Shown here: positions 30,605 through 37,451 of the stretch, one piece after another
How positions within the stretch are numbered: the first letter of the stretch is position 1
Layout: the number at the start of each line of letters is the position of its first letter
Origin: an uncultured Oscillospiraceae bacterium
GTDB lineage: Bacteria > Bacillota > Clostridia > Oscillospirales > Acutalibacteraceae
Direction: 5' to 3'
Assembly: GCA_910587835.1 (NCBI GenBank)
Contig: CAJUNQ010000040.1
Span: 1-40,403 of the forward strand
DNA: 40,403 bases
The notes under the pieces: model-generated
The model's database searches: none
What the model was told of the DNA's origin: nothing
Seen by the model: only the letters and a program-made list of their open reading frames with translations
Program-made: the position numbers and the translations under genes

Positions 30605-32743
30605 TTACTGCTTTCTCACCACCTGCATACTGCCGGAGGTGGTATTCATCTCGATTCTGGTCTCTCCATTGCCATACACGGCCTTGCCCTTCTTCTTCCC
30701 GCCGTCCCTGTCCGTCACAGGGAAGTCGGTGCGGAATCTCCCGGAGACAGAGCTGTAGTGGGCGGTAAAGCCCCCGTTCTCCGGCAGGGCCAGGCACAGG
30801 CTGCCGGAGACCGCGCTCAGCTTCGCCTTTTCCGGGCACTGGTCCACCGTCAGCCTGGCCTGGCCGGAGGTGGTGCTCACCCGGAAGCTCTCCGCGTTGC
30901 CATGAGCCGCCACGGTACCGGACACCGCGCTGAGCTCGGCCTGCTCGGCGGCAAAGCCCTCCGCCTTCACGGTGCCGGACACGCTGCTCAGCTTCAGCTT
31001 TTCAGCGGACACATCCTCCGCCGCCACAGTGCCGGACACCGCGTGGAGCCGCATCCCCTCGCTGTGCAGCCCCTGGGCCGCAATGGCGCCGGACACGGTG
31101 GAGGCCTCAAAGTCCTCGCCTGTCAGGCCGGTCAGCCGGACATTGGCGGAGACCGTATTCACATTCAGGTGCTCCAGCTTCCCGTTCAGTTTTTCCGGGA
31201 CCCGGACCACAAGCCGCTTGGCCATGCCGGCGGTCAGGTTCCAGCCGAACTTTTTCCGGTTCCACTCAATGGTCAGCTTCTCCCCGTCCTTGGCATAGAC
31301 TGCCATGCGCCGGCTGGGCTCCAGGGGCTTTTTGCTGAACTCCGTCACCTCGACGCAGTCCCCGTCCCAGGGCTCCACAGCCACCTGGCCTGTAAACCAG
31401 TGAATATCCAGCTTTTCCAGAGCATGCATGGGAATGCTGGCCGTGTTGACATATTCCTGCCCCTGCTGGCTGCTGTGGCTGTCCACCCATTCGCTCCCGG
31501 GCTCCGGGGCGCTGTCCTCCTCCTGGCTGCCGTCAGTGGGGAACTCCTGTTCAAAGTCGCAGAAGTCCTCGTCATCCTCCTTCTGCTCCTGCCAGTCCTC
31601 CACCATGTCCCGCAGAGAGTCCTTTATGTCGCTGACCGCACTGGCCACGTCATTCATGGCCTCGTTCAGGTCAATGCCGATCTCCTGGCCAATGCCGCTC
31701 ATGGCCTGGTTGATCTCCCGGCCCAGATTGTTGAGCCAGGCCCCCCAGCCGCCGGCCTTCGGGGGCCGCGGGCCAGCCTGGGGCTGCGCTGCCCTGGCCT
31801 GCTCCACGGCCTGCTCCGCCGCCTGCCGGGCCTCCTGGGCAACGCGCTGAACCTCCTCCTGGAAGCCCTCTGTGCCTGGGCCGAACTTGTTGTAGAGGGC
31901 CTCATAGGCCGGGTTATACACCTTGTCGTAGGCCTCAGAGTAGATTCGGCCCAGCTCCCGCTCATTCAGGGCAGGGTCCGCCCCGCTCCACTGGGCCTGG
32001 GACTCTGTCCGCCGGGCCTGGCGGCGTTGACGCTCCTGGTAGGCCTCCATCTCCTCCTGGTACGCCTCCATTTGCTCCTGGTAGGCTTCCATCTCCTCCT
32101 GGTAGGCCTCGTTCAGGTCCTCGATCTGCTCCTGATAGGCCTCCAGCTGGTCCTGGTAGGCCTCGTTCTGCGCCTCAACCTGTTCCTGATAAGCCTCGTT
32201 CTGCTCCTCCACCTGCTGCTGGTACTCCTCCATCATCTCCTGATAGCGCTCCTGCATCTCCTCCATCCGCTCCCGGTACTCCTCCGGGTCGTCCGTCTCT
32301 GGCGGGACAGGGGGCGCGGGAGGCGCGGGGGGCGCGGGAGGCGCGGGAGGCGCGGGAGGCGCGGGGGGAGCAGGCGGCGCCGGGGGGGTGGGGGGTGTGG
32401 GCGGCGTGGGCATTGCCGGCATAGGGCCGCTGTCTGCCACTGTCACCCGCACCTGCCGGGGACGGCCGGCCTCGGGGGTTCCGGCCTGGTCCTCCGGGCT
32501 GAGAACTTTCACCTCAACCTCTTCGTCCTCCAGGCCCACGGTTATGGCAACCGGGTCCTGTCCGGCCTCTTCCCGGTCCCCAAGGCCGTCTCTGTCCTCA
32601 GCCTCCGCCGCCGGCTGGGAGGCCAGGGCCTCTGTCCCCTCCTCGTCCTCCATAGCGGCCAGCAGCTGGCCGGCCTGCTCCTGGGTAATCTTCCCCTGTT
32701 CCAGCATCTCAAGAATGGTGCGTTTGCTATTGCTCTCGCTCAT
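30605..32743 (-). CDS. DUF4097-type protein with SHOCT-like N-terminus, proline repeat and coiled coil
   Basis: 712 residues, no signal peptide or membrane segment seen. An N-terminal short helical module (KRTILEMLEQGKITQEQAGQLLAAME) is like YvlB/SHOCT-type starts. About 113-148 is a run of PPA/PPT tripeptides. About 160-240 is a coiled coil of AYQEQ(V/M/I)E-type heptads. An alpha-helical stretch follows to about 450. The C-terminal 250 residues have repeated SxVSGxV units typical of DUF4097 beta-solenoid domains. DUF4097 proteins are of uncertain function, often in stress operons. The start at 32743 overlaps the small ORF's stop (ATGA). Long insert is unusual. Confidence 0.82.
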   Translation of the reverse strand: MSESNSKRTILEMLEQGKITQEQAGQLLAAMEDEEGTEALASQPAAEAEDRDGLGDREEAGQDPVAITVGLEDEEVEVKVLSPEDQAGTPEAGRPRQVRVTVADSGPMPAMPTPPTPPTPPAPPAPPAPPAPPAPPAPPAPPAPPVPPETDDPEEYRERMEEMQERYQEMMEEYQQQVEEQNEAYQEQVEAQNEAYQDQLEAYQEQIEDLNEAYQEEMEAYQEQMEAYQEEMEAYQERQRRQARRTESQAQWSGADPALNERELGRIYSEAYDKVYNPAYEALYNKFGPGTEGFQEEVQRVAQEARQAAEQAVEQARAAQPQAGPRPPKAGGWGAWLNNLGREINQAMSGIGQEIGIDLNEAMNDVASAVSDIKDSLRDMVEDWQEQKEDDEDFCDFEQEFPTDGSQEEDSAPEPGSEWVDSHSSQQGQEYVNTASIPMHALEKLDIHWFTGQVAVEPWDGDCVEVTEFSKKPLEPSRRMAVYAKDGEKLTIEWNRKKFGWNLTAGMAKRLVVRVPEKLNGKLEHLNVNTVSANVRLTGLTGEDFEASTVSGAIAAQGLHSEGMRLHAVSGTVAAEDVSAEKLKLSSVSGTVKAEGFAAEQAELSAVSGTVAAHGNAESFRVSTTSGQARLTVDQCPEKAKLSAVSGSLCLALPENGGFTAHYSSVSGRFRTDFPVTDRDGGKKKGKAVYGNGETRIEMNTTSGSMQVVRKQ
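32040..32400. repeat. Minisatellite-like coding repeats (proline and glutamine/glutamate tracts)
   Basis: 32310-32400 is a near-perfect run of 9-bp GGCGCGGGA-like units encoding PPA repeats. 32040-32230 has degenerate 21-24 bp units encoding the coiled-coil heptads. Both are candidates for copy-number change by slippage. Confidence 0.75.
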
Positions 32744-32886
32744 TTTGTCTCCCACCTTTCCAAATCCTTCCGGTTCTGCTTTCTTCTCATATTTTCCAAG
32801 CGCTCCTCTGCGGCCAGCCGCAGGGCGTTGTCTCTTGTGGGGGTCACATACCGGAGCATCTCCGGCAGGTTTTTTTCTCCGCACAC
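32740..32886 (-). CDS. Small ORF (48 residues) between DUF2089 and DUF4097 genes
   Basis: GTG at 32886 lies 1 nt after the DUF2089 stop, with AAAGGTGGG about 7 nt upstream. The TGA overlaps the ATG of the DUF4097 gene (ATGA). The product (VCGEKNLPEMLRYVTPTR, then DNALRLAAEERLENMRRK, then QNRKDLERWETK) is charged, helical and soluble, with no domain I know. The perfect fit between two neighbours and ordinary codon choice argue it is real. An internal ATG at 32859 would give 39 residues. Function unknown; possibly a partner or modulator of the DUF4097 protein. Confidence 0.62.
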   Translation of the reverse strand: MCGEKNLPEMLRYVTPTRDNALRLAAEERLENMRRKQNRKDLERWETK

Positions 32887-32887
32887 G

Positions 32888-33307
32888 TTATTTCCCACCT
32901 TTCAGCTGCTGCAACGCCTCAAGGGCCGCATTCACATCCAGCTCTCCCGAGGAGAGCCGGGCCAGAATCTCCCCCCGCTCCTCCTCTGTCCGGGCCGGGC
33001 GCAGCTCAGGCTTCTCGTCCAGGCCCAGAGCGCCAAGGGCGGCGTCCAGCATGTTCTTCACCGTGGGGTAGCTGACCCCCAGGGCCTTCTCCACCTCTTT
33101 GATGGACCCCCGGCACCGAAGGAACACCTCTACAAACTGCAGGTGCTTCTCCTCCAGGGTGCAGAACCGGCAGGGGGCGAAGCTGCCGTGAAGCTCGGTG
33201 CCGCAGCTGCCGCACCGCAGGCCGGTGACCTGCATCTTCTCTCCGCACACCGGGCACTGGGCCGGTGCGTGAAGGTTTTTCTTTGCCGCGTTTCCCATAT
33301 TCGCCAT
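32888..33307 (-). CDS. DUF2089 family zinc-ribbon transcriptional regulator
   Basis: 139 residues. Two zinc-knuckle pairs are visible: CPVCGEKM and CGSCGTE, with an additional CRFC. A helix-turn-helix follows (SIKEVEKALGVSYPTVKNMLDAAL). The C-terminal ILARLSSGELDVNAALEALQQL helix pair resembles the short module at the start of the downstream DUF4097 protein. Family members are thought to regulate the operon they sit in. ATG at 33307 with GAGGTG upstream and a consensus promoter 46 nt away. Confidence 0.9.
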   Translation of the reverse strand: MANMGNAAKKNLHAPAQCPVCGEKMQVTGLRCGSCGTELHGSFAPCRFCTLEEKHLQFVEVFLRCRGSIKEVEKALGVSYPTVKNMLDAALGALGLDEKPELRPARTEEERGEILARLSSGELDVNAALEALQQLKGGK

Positions 33308-33352
33308 AGTCTGTTCACCTCATTTTAGTTTTGAGCGCTCTCTATGTTTGAA

Positions 33353-33381
33353 ATTATAGCACCGATTCTCAACAATGTCAA
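33353..33381 (-). promoter_or_regulatory. Promoter of the DUF2089-DUF4097 operon
   Basis: Minus strand TTGACA (33376-33381), 17 bp, TATAAT (33353-33358), full consensus. Confidence 0.9.
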
Positions 33382-33501
33382 TACATAAATTGATTTTTTT
33401 AATTTTCTCTTTGAAATTCTTAATTTGACAGCTTTAACACATCTAGTGTACTGTTATTGCGGCGATTTTCTCGCTCTGCTTCCATTGATATGTCCGAAAA
33501 A

Positions 33502-33540
33502 GAAAAAAAGAGGGCCGCACAGTCTGCGGTCCTCAAAAAT
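33502..33540 (-). terminator. Terminator of deoC
   Basis: GAGGGCCGCA (33510-33519) / TGCGGTCCTC (33525-33534), followed on the minus strand by seven T (complement of 33503-33509). Confidence 0.88.
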
Positions 33541-33556
33541 CTTTGTAATCATTCTG

Positions 33557-34234
33557 CTATTCGCTCAGGCCCTCTACAATCGCCACCCCGTTGCTGGCGC
33601 CGATGCGGCTGGCCCCTGCCTCAATCATGGCCAGGGCCTGCTCTGTGGTGCGGATGCCCCCCGAGGCCTTCACCTGCACGCCGCTGGCCTCCTTCATCAG
33701 GCGCACGTCCTCCAGGGTCGCGCCGGTGGGCAGGCCGGGGCCCGGCGTGCCGAAGCCCGTGGAGGTCTTCACAAAGGTGGGCCGCATCCGAGAGGCCAGC
33801 AGGCACAGGCGCAGCTTTTCGGCATGGGTCAGGTAGCAGGTCTCAAAAATGACCTTGCTGGCCGCGCCCGCCGCCCGGCAGGCCTCGGCTATACGGCGCA
33901 TCTCCTCCCCCACCAGGTCCCAGCGGTCGCTTTTCACGTCTACCAGGTTGACCACATAGTCAATCTCTCCCGCCCCTGCGGCCAGGGCCTCCTGGGCCTC
34001 GAAGACCTTCACCGCGGCGCTGCTCTGGCCCAGGGGGAAGCCCACGCAGGCGGCAACCCGCACCGGGGAGCCCTTCAAGATCTCCGCGCAAAAGCCGGCC
34101 ACCGCGCTGTTGACAGCCACCGCCCCAAAGCCATATTGCAGGGCGGTTTCACAGTGGCGGCGCAGGTCGTCGAGGGTGACGTTGGGCTTGAGGAGGGTTT
34201 GGTCAATCATTTTGGCAAGCTGTTCACGGTTCAT
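33557..34234 (-). CDS. deoC: Deoxyribose-phosphate aldolase
   Basis: 225 residues, family length. Class I aldolase cleaving 2-deoxyribose-5-phosphate to acetaldehyde and glyceraldehyde-3-phosphate in deoxynucleoside breakdown. The Schiff-base lysine is Lys156 in FVKTSTGFG, the partner Lys189 is in VKASGGI, and the Asp of EIDYVVN is Asp92. Monocistronic, with its own promoter and terminator; no other nucleoside catabolic gene is in the window. AAGGAG precedes the ATG. Confidence 0.96.
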   Translation of the reverse strand: MNREQLAKMIDQTLLKPNVTLDDLRRHCETALQYGFGAVAVNSAVAGFCAEILKGSPVRVAACVGFPLGQSSAAVKVFEAQEALAAGAGEIDYVVNLVDVKSDRWDLVGEEMRRIAEACRAAGAASKVIFETCYLTHAEKLRLCLLASRMRPTFVKTSTGFGTPGPGLPTGATLEDVRLMKEASGVQVKASGGIRTTEQALAMIEAGASRIGASNGVAIVEGLSE

Positions 34235-34255
34235 GGGAATGCTCCTTTTTGCTTT

Positions 34256-34284
34256 AGTATAGCAGACGGGGCGGGGCCCGTCAA
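34256..34284 (-). promoter_or_regulatory. deoC: Promoter of deoC
   Basis: Minus strand TTGACG (34279-34284), 17 bp, TATACT (34256-34261). It abuts the flagellin terminator. Confidence 0.82.
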
Positions 34285-34285
34285 C

Positions 34286-34323
34286 CCAAAAAAGGGCCGG
34301 GCCCCCAGAGGGACCCGACCCAT
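34286..34323 (-). terminator. Terminator of the flagellin gene
   Basis: GGGCCGGG / CCCGACCC inverted repeat, followed on the minus strand by six T (complement of 34288-34293), 35 nt after the stop. Confidence 0.87.
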
Positions 34324-34357
34324 TTTGTGCAAACTAGCCAAAAACAACCGATGCAGC

Positions 34358-35341
34358 TTACTGCAGCAGCTGCAGAACGCCCTGGGGCACAGCGTTGGAC
34401 TGAGCCAGCATAGCCTGAGCGGACTGGATGAGGATGTTGTTCTTGGTGTACTTCATCATCTCGTCGGCCACGTCGGTGTCGCGGATGGTGGACTCAGCGT
34501 CCTGAATGTTCTCCTGCATGACGGACAGGTTGTTGACGGTGTGGTCCAAACGGTTGGACACAGCGCCCAGCTTGCCGCGGAAGCCAGAGACGATATTGAT
34601 GAGACCCTCTCTGGGCTCAACTGCCTCAACATCTTTAGCAGCCGAATCTTTCACGCCACGGAGATCAGCAACGGCCTGCAACGCACCAGTAACAGAAGTA
34701 ACATCAACCTTGATAACACCGCGCGTAGGGATAGCATTACCTGTGCCAACATCAGCGTTCTCAATGTTCGCAGTCTTGATGAATCTGGTAAGGTTGAACT
34801 TGGAGTAATCCATGTCAAGGCCCTTACCCAAAGCCTCGCCCATATCAAGCTGGTCGGCCGCAGCAGCGGAGTCACCAATCTGGAACTTCATGGCCTCGCC
34901 AGTAACCTCGTTTTCGCCCATCTCACCGTTGAGCAGCTTCTTGCCGTTAAAGTTGGCAGTCTGACCGATACGGTTGATTTCGGAAACCAAGGAGTCAACC
35001 TCGTCCTGGAGGGCGTTACGGTCGATATCATCGTCATAGGTCCCGTTGGCAGACTGCTCGGCCAGGTAGACCATGCGGTTCAGCATGTCCTGGACCTCCT
35101 GCAGAGCGCCCTCAGCGGTCTTGATCAAGCCGTTGGCGTCCTTGGCGTTCTTCTTGGCAGCGTCCAGACCGGTGATCTGAGCGCGCATCTTCTCAGAAAT
35201 GGCCAGACCGGCGGCGTCGTCGCCAGCGCGGTTGATTCTGTAGCCGGAGCTCAGCTTTTCCAGGTTGGCGGACAGGGCCTTGGTGTTGTTGTTGTAGTTC
35301 CGGTAGCTGTTCATAGCCATGATGTTGTGTTGAATACGCAT
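34358..35341 (-). CDS. Flagellin
   Basis: 327 residues. The N-terminal D0/D1 region (RIQHNIMAMNSYRNY, LEKLSSGYRINRAGDDAAGLAISEKMRAQI) and the C-terminal D1/D0 region (LGAVSNRLDHTVNNLSVMQENIQDAESTIRDTDVADEMMKYTKNNILIQSAQAMLAQSN) are canonical; the variable middle (about 145-230) is short. It is exported by the flagellar type III system, so there is no signal peptide. AAGGAG precedes the ATG. No other flagellar structural gene is in the window. It may be co-transcribed with the two-gene cassette upstream, since I see no strong terminator between them and no good promoter of its own. Confidence 0.97.
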   Translation of the reverse strand: MRIQHNIMAMNSYRNYNNNTKALSANLEKLSSGYRINRAGDDAAGLAISEKMRAQITGLDAAKKNAKDANGLIKTAEGALQEVQDMLNRMVYLAEQSANGTYDDDIDRNALQDEVDSLVSEINRIGQTANFNGKKLLNGEMGENEVTGEAMKFQIGDSAAAADQLDMGEALGKGLDMDYSKFNLTRFIKTANIENADVGTGNAIPTRGVIKVDVTSVTGALQAVADLRGVKDSAAKDVEAVEPREGLINIVSGFRGKLGAVSNRLDHTVNNLSVMQENIQDAESTIRDTDVADEMMKYTKNNILIQSAQAMLAQSNAVPQGVLQLLQ

Positions 35342-35374
35342 AATTCTGCTCCTTCAGAATGTATTTTTATAACC

Positions 35375-35394
35375 TGCGCGGTTCCTTCCGCACA
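35375..35394 (-). promoter_or_regulatory. CsrA-like hairpin in the flagellin leader
   Basis: On the minus strand TGTGCGG-AAGGAA-CCGCGCA folds into a 7-bp stem (one G-U) whose loop is AAGGAA, matching the ANGGA-in-a-loop recognition of CsrA. A second GGA lies in the flagellin Shine-Dalgarno (GAAGGAG). In B. subtilis CsrA and FliW control flagellin translation through such sites. Confidence 0.5.
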
Positions 35395-35424
35395 GGGCAG
35401 GGCCATTACGATAAATACGCAGTT

Positions 35425-35457
35425 GCGGCCCGATATCCGGCCAGGCTGTCGGGCCGC
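35425..35457 (-). other. Perfect 9-bp stem-loop upstream of flagellin
   Basis: GCGGCCCGA (35425-35433) / TCGGGCCGC (35449-35457), 15-nt loop that contains GGA on the minus strand. No T-run. Either an RNA processing/stability element or a weak attenuator between the secreted-protein gene and flagellin. Confidence 0.55.
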
Positions 35458-35534
35458 ACAACGTATTATCTAAATATTTCTACTGGCTGAGCCAGTGGAA
35501 AGCATGAAATGCTGTACTGTATATTGAGAAAAAA

Positions 35535-36263
35535 TCAGACCATAGGAGTGAAGGTAAACACGATAGAAGCAGTAACCTTGTCCTTATCAGTCCAGGGAGT
35601 ATCGGGGCGCTGCTCGGCAACGCCGGTAAACCGGAAAGCCAGGTGATTGGTTTCGGCGTCATCCGCAACGTCAGTACTCGCGGCCAGCACGCCCACCTTC
35701 AGGGTGGTGCCGCGGCTGGAGACCAACAGCTCGGTGTTCACAGTGCCATCAGTCTTGGGCTCATCAGGAACAGCAGTGACAGGGGTCCAGTTGGGCTCAG
35801 TAGGAGTAGCACCCTTTGTAGCGTCCGCAGTCTGGAACACCAGGCAGACATTGTTGGGATACTTTGTTCCCGCTACATGGTCTGAAGTATTGTCAATCCA
35901 CTCGGTAGCAAACTTCGCGTTGCCAGCCGCAACACCAGTAATGTTAGCAAAAACTGCCAGCTTGGAGGTGCTGTTGGAAGAGATAAACTGGCCGGGGAAA
36001 ATGATCTGGTCCTGCTTATCGGTAAGGTCTGTGCCGTTTACCGTGCCACTGTACTTAAGCCCATAGGGGTTGACAACCAGCTTGGTAGCGCCAGGAAGAG
36101 TAACGTTAATGGTGCCAACAGTGGTCTCGCCGTCAACCTTAACTGTGCCGCCGGTAGCCAGCTTGGAGGGGTCGGTGATGGGGGCGGGGGCAGTAGCAAA
36201 AGCGGGGGCCGCAACGGCCAGAATCATGGCCAGAGCCAGAACTACGCTAAGAACTTTTTTCAT
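35535..36263 (-). CDS. Secreted protein of unknown function, flagellin-linked
   Basis: 242 residues. Clear Sec signal peptide (KKVLSVVLALAMILAVAAPAFA, cleavage about residue 23). The mature part is Thr/Val-rich, predicted mostly beta, with no Cys, and ends WTDKDKVTASIVFTFTP. It recalls Firmicute surface beta-sandwich proteins (WxL or fimbria-like), but I see no WxL motif, LPXTG or membrane tail, so it is released or held by a partner. It follows the membrane-anchored gene at 36282 by 18 nt with AAGGAGCG before the ATG. Position behind sigma-28-type promoters and in front of flagellin suggests a motility or surface role. Not recognised further. Confidence 0.8.
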   Translation of the reverse strand: MKKVLSVVLALAMILAVAAPAFATAPAPITDPSKLATGGTVKVDGETTVGTINVTLPGATKLVVNPYGLKYSGTVNGTDLTDKQDQIIFPGQFISSNSTSKLAVFANITGVAAGNAKFATEWIDNTSDHVAGTKYPNNVCLVFQTADATKGATPTEPNWTPVTAVPDEPKTDGTVNTELLVSSRGTTLKVGVLAASTDVADDAETNHLAFRFTGVAEQRPDTPWTDKDKVTASIVFTFTPMV

Positions 36264-36281
36264 AAAAATAACGCTCCTTCG

Positions 36282-36845
36282 TCATTTCATCTCTACGGTA
36301 AAATCCATTGTCACCGTAGCTTGTTGATAAATTGTAGCATGGTCGTCCTCAACTTGAGTATAGGTCACATACACACGATGGGTGCCCGGCGAGAGCTTTT
36401 TGTCCAGGGTGATGTCCCGCTTCGCGCTCCCCGGGGGGATCAGCTTGGAGAGATACAACTGCTGAGTGAACTGGTCGTCTTCAAAAATCTGAATGTAGAC
36501 ATCATAGTCAGAAACAGTAGGGTTCGCAATGTAACATTCAAAATTCGTGCCATCACTGCTAGTCGCATCGTTTAAGTATTCCACAGAAACGCCGCGTTTT
36601 GCCGCCTGTGCATACGCCTCATCCACCGCCTTTTGCAGCGCGTCCGGGTCGTCGACCACCGTCACGCCCTCCTCGTAGCCGATGAGCGGCGTTTGGTTGT
36701 CGCCCAGCTGCACTGGCTCGGGCGCTTTCTCGCTGAACCTGCCAACCACCAAAACCACAGCGGCGGCGGCAAGCGCCACAATGATGATGATGAGTACCAG
36801 CACCAGCGGCGAACGCCTTTGCTGCTGTTTTGGTTCCTGGTCCAT
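36282..36845 (-). CDS. Membrane-anchored extracytoplasmic protein, partner of the secreted protein
   Basis: 187 residues. Short basic cytoplasmic tail (about 1-12), one membrane segment about 13-34 (PLVLVLIIIIVALAAAAVVLVV), then an outer domain. This begins with an acidic helical stretch (DDPDALQKAVDEAYAQAAKRG) and continues as beta strands (FECYIANPTVSDYDVYIQIFEDD, LSPGTHRVYVTYTQVED, TVTMDFTVEMK) like a small immunoglobulin-type sandwich. First gene of the cassette, downstream of two sigma-28-like promoters; GAGGAGG upstream of the ATG. No known family recognised. It may anchor or chaperone the secreted neighbour. Confidence 0.78.
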   Translation of the reverse strand: MDQEPKQQQRRSPLVLVLIIIIVALAAAAVVLVVGRFSEKAPEPVQLGDNQTPLIGYEEGVTVVDDPDALQKAVDEAYAQAAKRGVSVEYLNDATSSDGTNFECYIANPTVSDYDVYIQIFEDDQFTQQLYLSKLIPPGSAKRDITLDKKLSPGTHRVYVTYTQVEDDHATIYQQATVTMDFTVEMK

Positions 36846-37004
36846 AGGTATACAGCCTCCTCAAGTGGATATTCGCTTTCTCGTCCCTCGTGCCTGGCCG
36901 GAGCGCGGGGGCCGGGTCAGCCGGTCTTTATGTTCACCAGCCCGTTTGCAACCGGGCCGGGTGAAGCCTCGTTCCTTTTTTCTTTCTTGGGCCTTACAAT
37001 TTAT

Positions 37005-37031
37005 TTATCGGCAGCTTTCTGGAAAAATTAA
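37005..37031 (-). promoter_or_regulatory. Sigma-28 (SigD/FliA)-type promoter, proximal
   Basis: Minus strand TTAA (37028-37031), 15 bp, GCCGATAA (37005-37012); the consensus is TAAA-N15-GCCGATAA. The leader to the ATG at 36845 is about 150 nt and contains a CCCGGTTGC/GCAAACGGG-type hairpin. The rest of 36846-37004 shows nothing else. Confidence 0.78.
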
Positions 37032-37096
37032 GGGTTCTTAAAAATTTATTTTTATGAAGCCTCGGTCGGTTTCTGTTACCCTCACTGCTATTTAGT

Positions 37097-37123
37097 ATAT
37101 CGGCAGAAACTTGAAAAAGTTAA
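37097..37123 (-). promoter_or_regulatory. Sigma-28-type promoter, distal
   Basis: Minus strand TTAA (37120-37123), 15 bp, GCCGATAT (37097-37104), the same arrangement as 37005-37031, 92 bp upstream and in the same orientation. It lies just past the terminator of the small gene at 37184. Confidence 0.72.
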
Positions 37124-37145
37124 TAGCCTTTTTCAAAAAATCCGC

Positions 37146-37171
37146 AAAAAAAAGAACCGGTTTCCCGGTTC
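37146..37171 (-). terminator. Terminator of the 47-residue gene
   Basis: GAACCGG (37154-37160), TTTC, CCGGTTC (37165-37171), followed on the minus strand by eight T (complement of 37146-37153). Confidence 0.92.
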
Positions 37172-37183
37172 CCTTCTATGCCA

Positions 37184-37327
37184 TTATTTCTTTGCAAGCG
37201 CTATCTTGTCCAGCAGCTCCAATATCTCCTCGCGGGTGTACTCCGTCTTCTCGCCCTCGCCAAATACCAACCGCAGCTCATAGATCATAGCCAGTTCAAT
37301 CCTGGCCATTTCCTTCTCTGTTGTCAT
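37184..37327 (-). CDS. Small acidic/basic helical protein, 47 residues, unknown
   Basis: Product reads TTEKEMARIELAMIYELRL, then VFGEGEKTEYTREEILELLDKIALAKK. It is amphipathic, helical, soluble, with no cysteines and no domain I recognise. Strong support that it is a gene: AAAGGGGGC ribosome site about 6 nt before the ATG at 37327, a TTGACA-17-TACAAT promoter (37357-37385), and a perfect terminator 13 nt after the stop. Monocistronic and divergent from tldD. The EILELLDKI tail resembles small Firmicute regulatory or toxin-antitoxin partner proteins only superficially. Function unknown. Confidence 0.8.
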   Translation of the reverse strand: MTTEKEMARIELAMIYELRLVFGEGEKTEYTREEILELLDKIALAKK

Positions 37328-37356
37328 ATAGACGCCCCCTTTCTTTTTCTATTATT

Positions 37357-37385
37357 ATTGTACCCTATGCACGGTCCCCTGTCAA
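37357..37385 (-). promoter_or_regulatory. Promoter of the 47-residue gene
   Basis: Minus strand TTGACA (37380-37385), 17 bp, TACAAT (37357-37362). Its -35 is 6 bp from the tldD -35 and forms a palindrome with it. Confidence 0.88.
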
Positions 37386-37391
37386 GTCCCC

Positions 37392-37420
37392 TTGACAAGC
37401 CCCGCCGCTTGCATTACAAT
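37392..37420 (+). promoter_or_regulatory. Promoter of tldD-tldE
   Basis: TTGACA (37392-37397), 17 bp, TACAAT (37415-37420): a mirror image of the divergent promoter, with identical hexamers and spacing. Confidence 0.88.
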
Positions 37421-37451
37421 AACGCTATACTAATATGAAGGAGGCTTTTGC

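Noticed and set aside
32310..32400. CRISPR-like short repeats
   Set aside because: The repeats are 9-bp in-frame codon repeats encoding Pro-Pro-Ala within a gene, without spacers.
33425..35473. Long plus-strand frame spanning deoC and flagellin
   Set aside because: Runs antisense through two well-identified genes, their promoters and terminators; no features of its own.
35342..35534. Sigma-28 promoter directly before flagellin
   Set aside because: A GCCGGATA string exists, but no TAAA-like -35 lies 15 bp upstream; I could not support a dedicated promoter.
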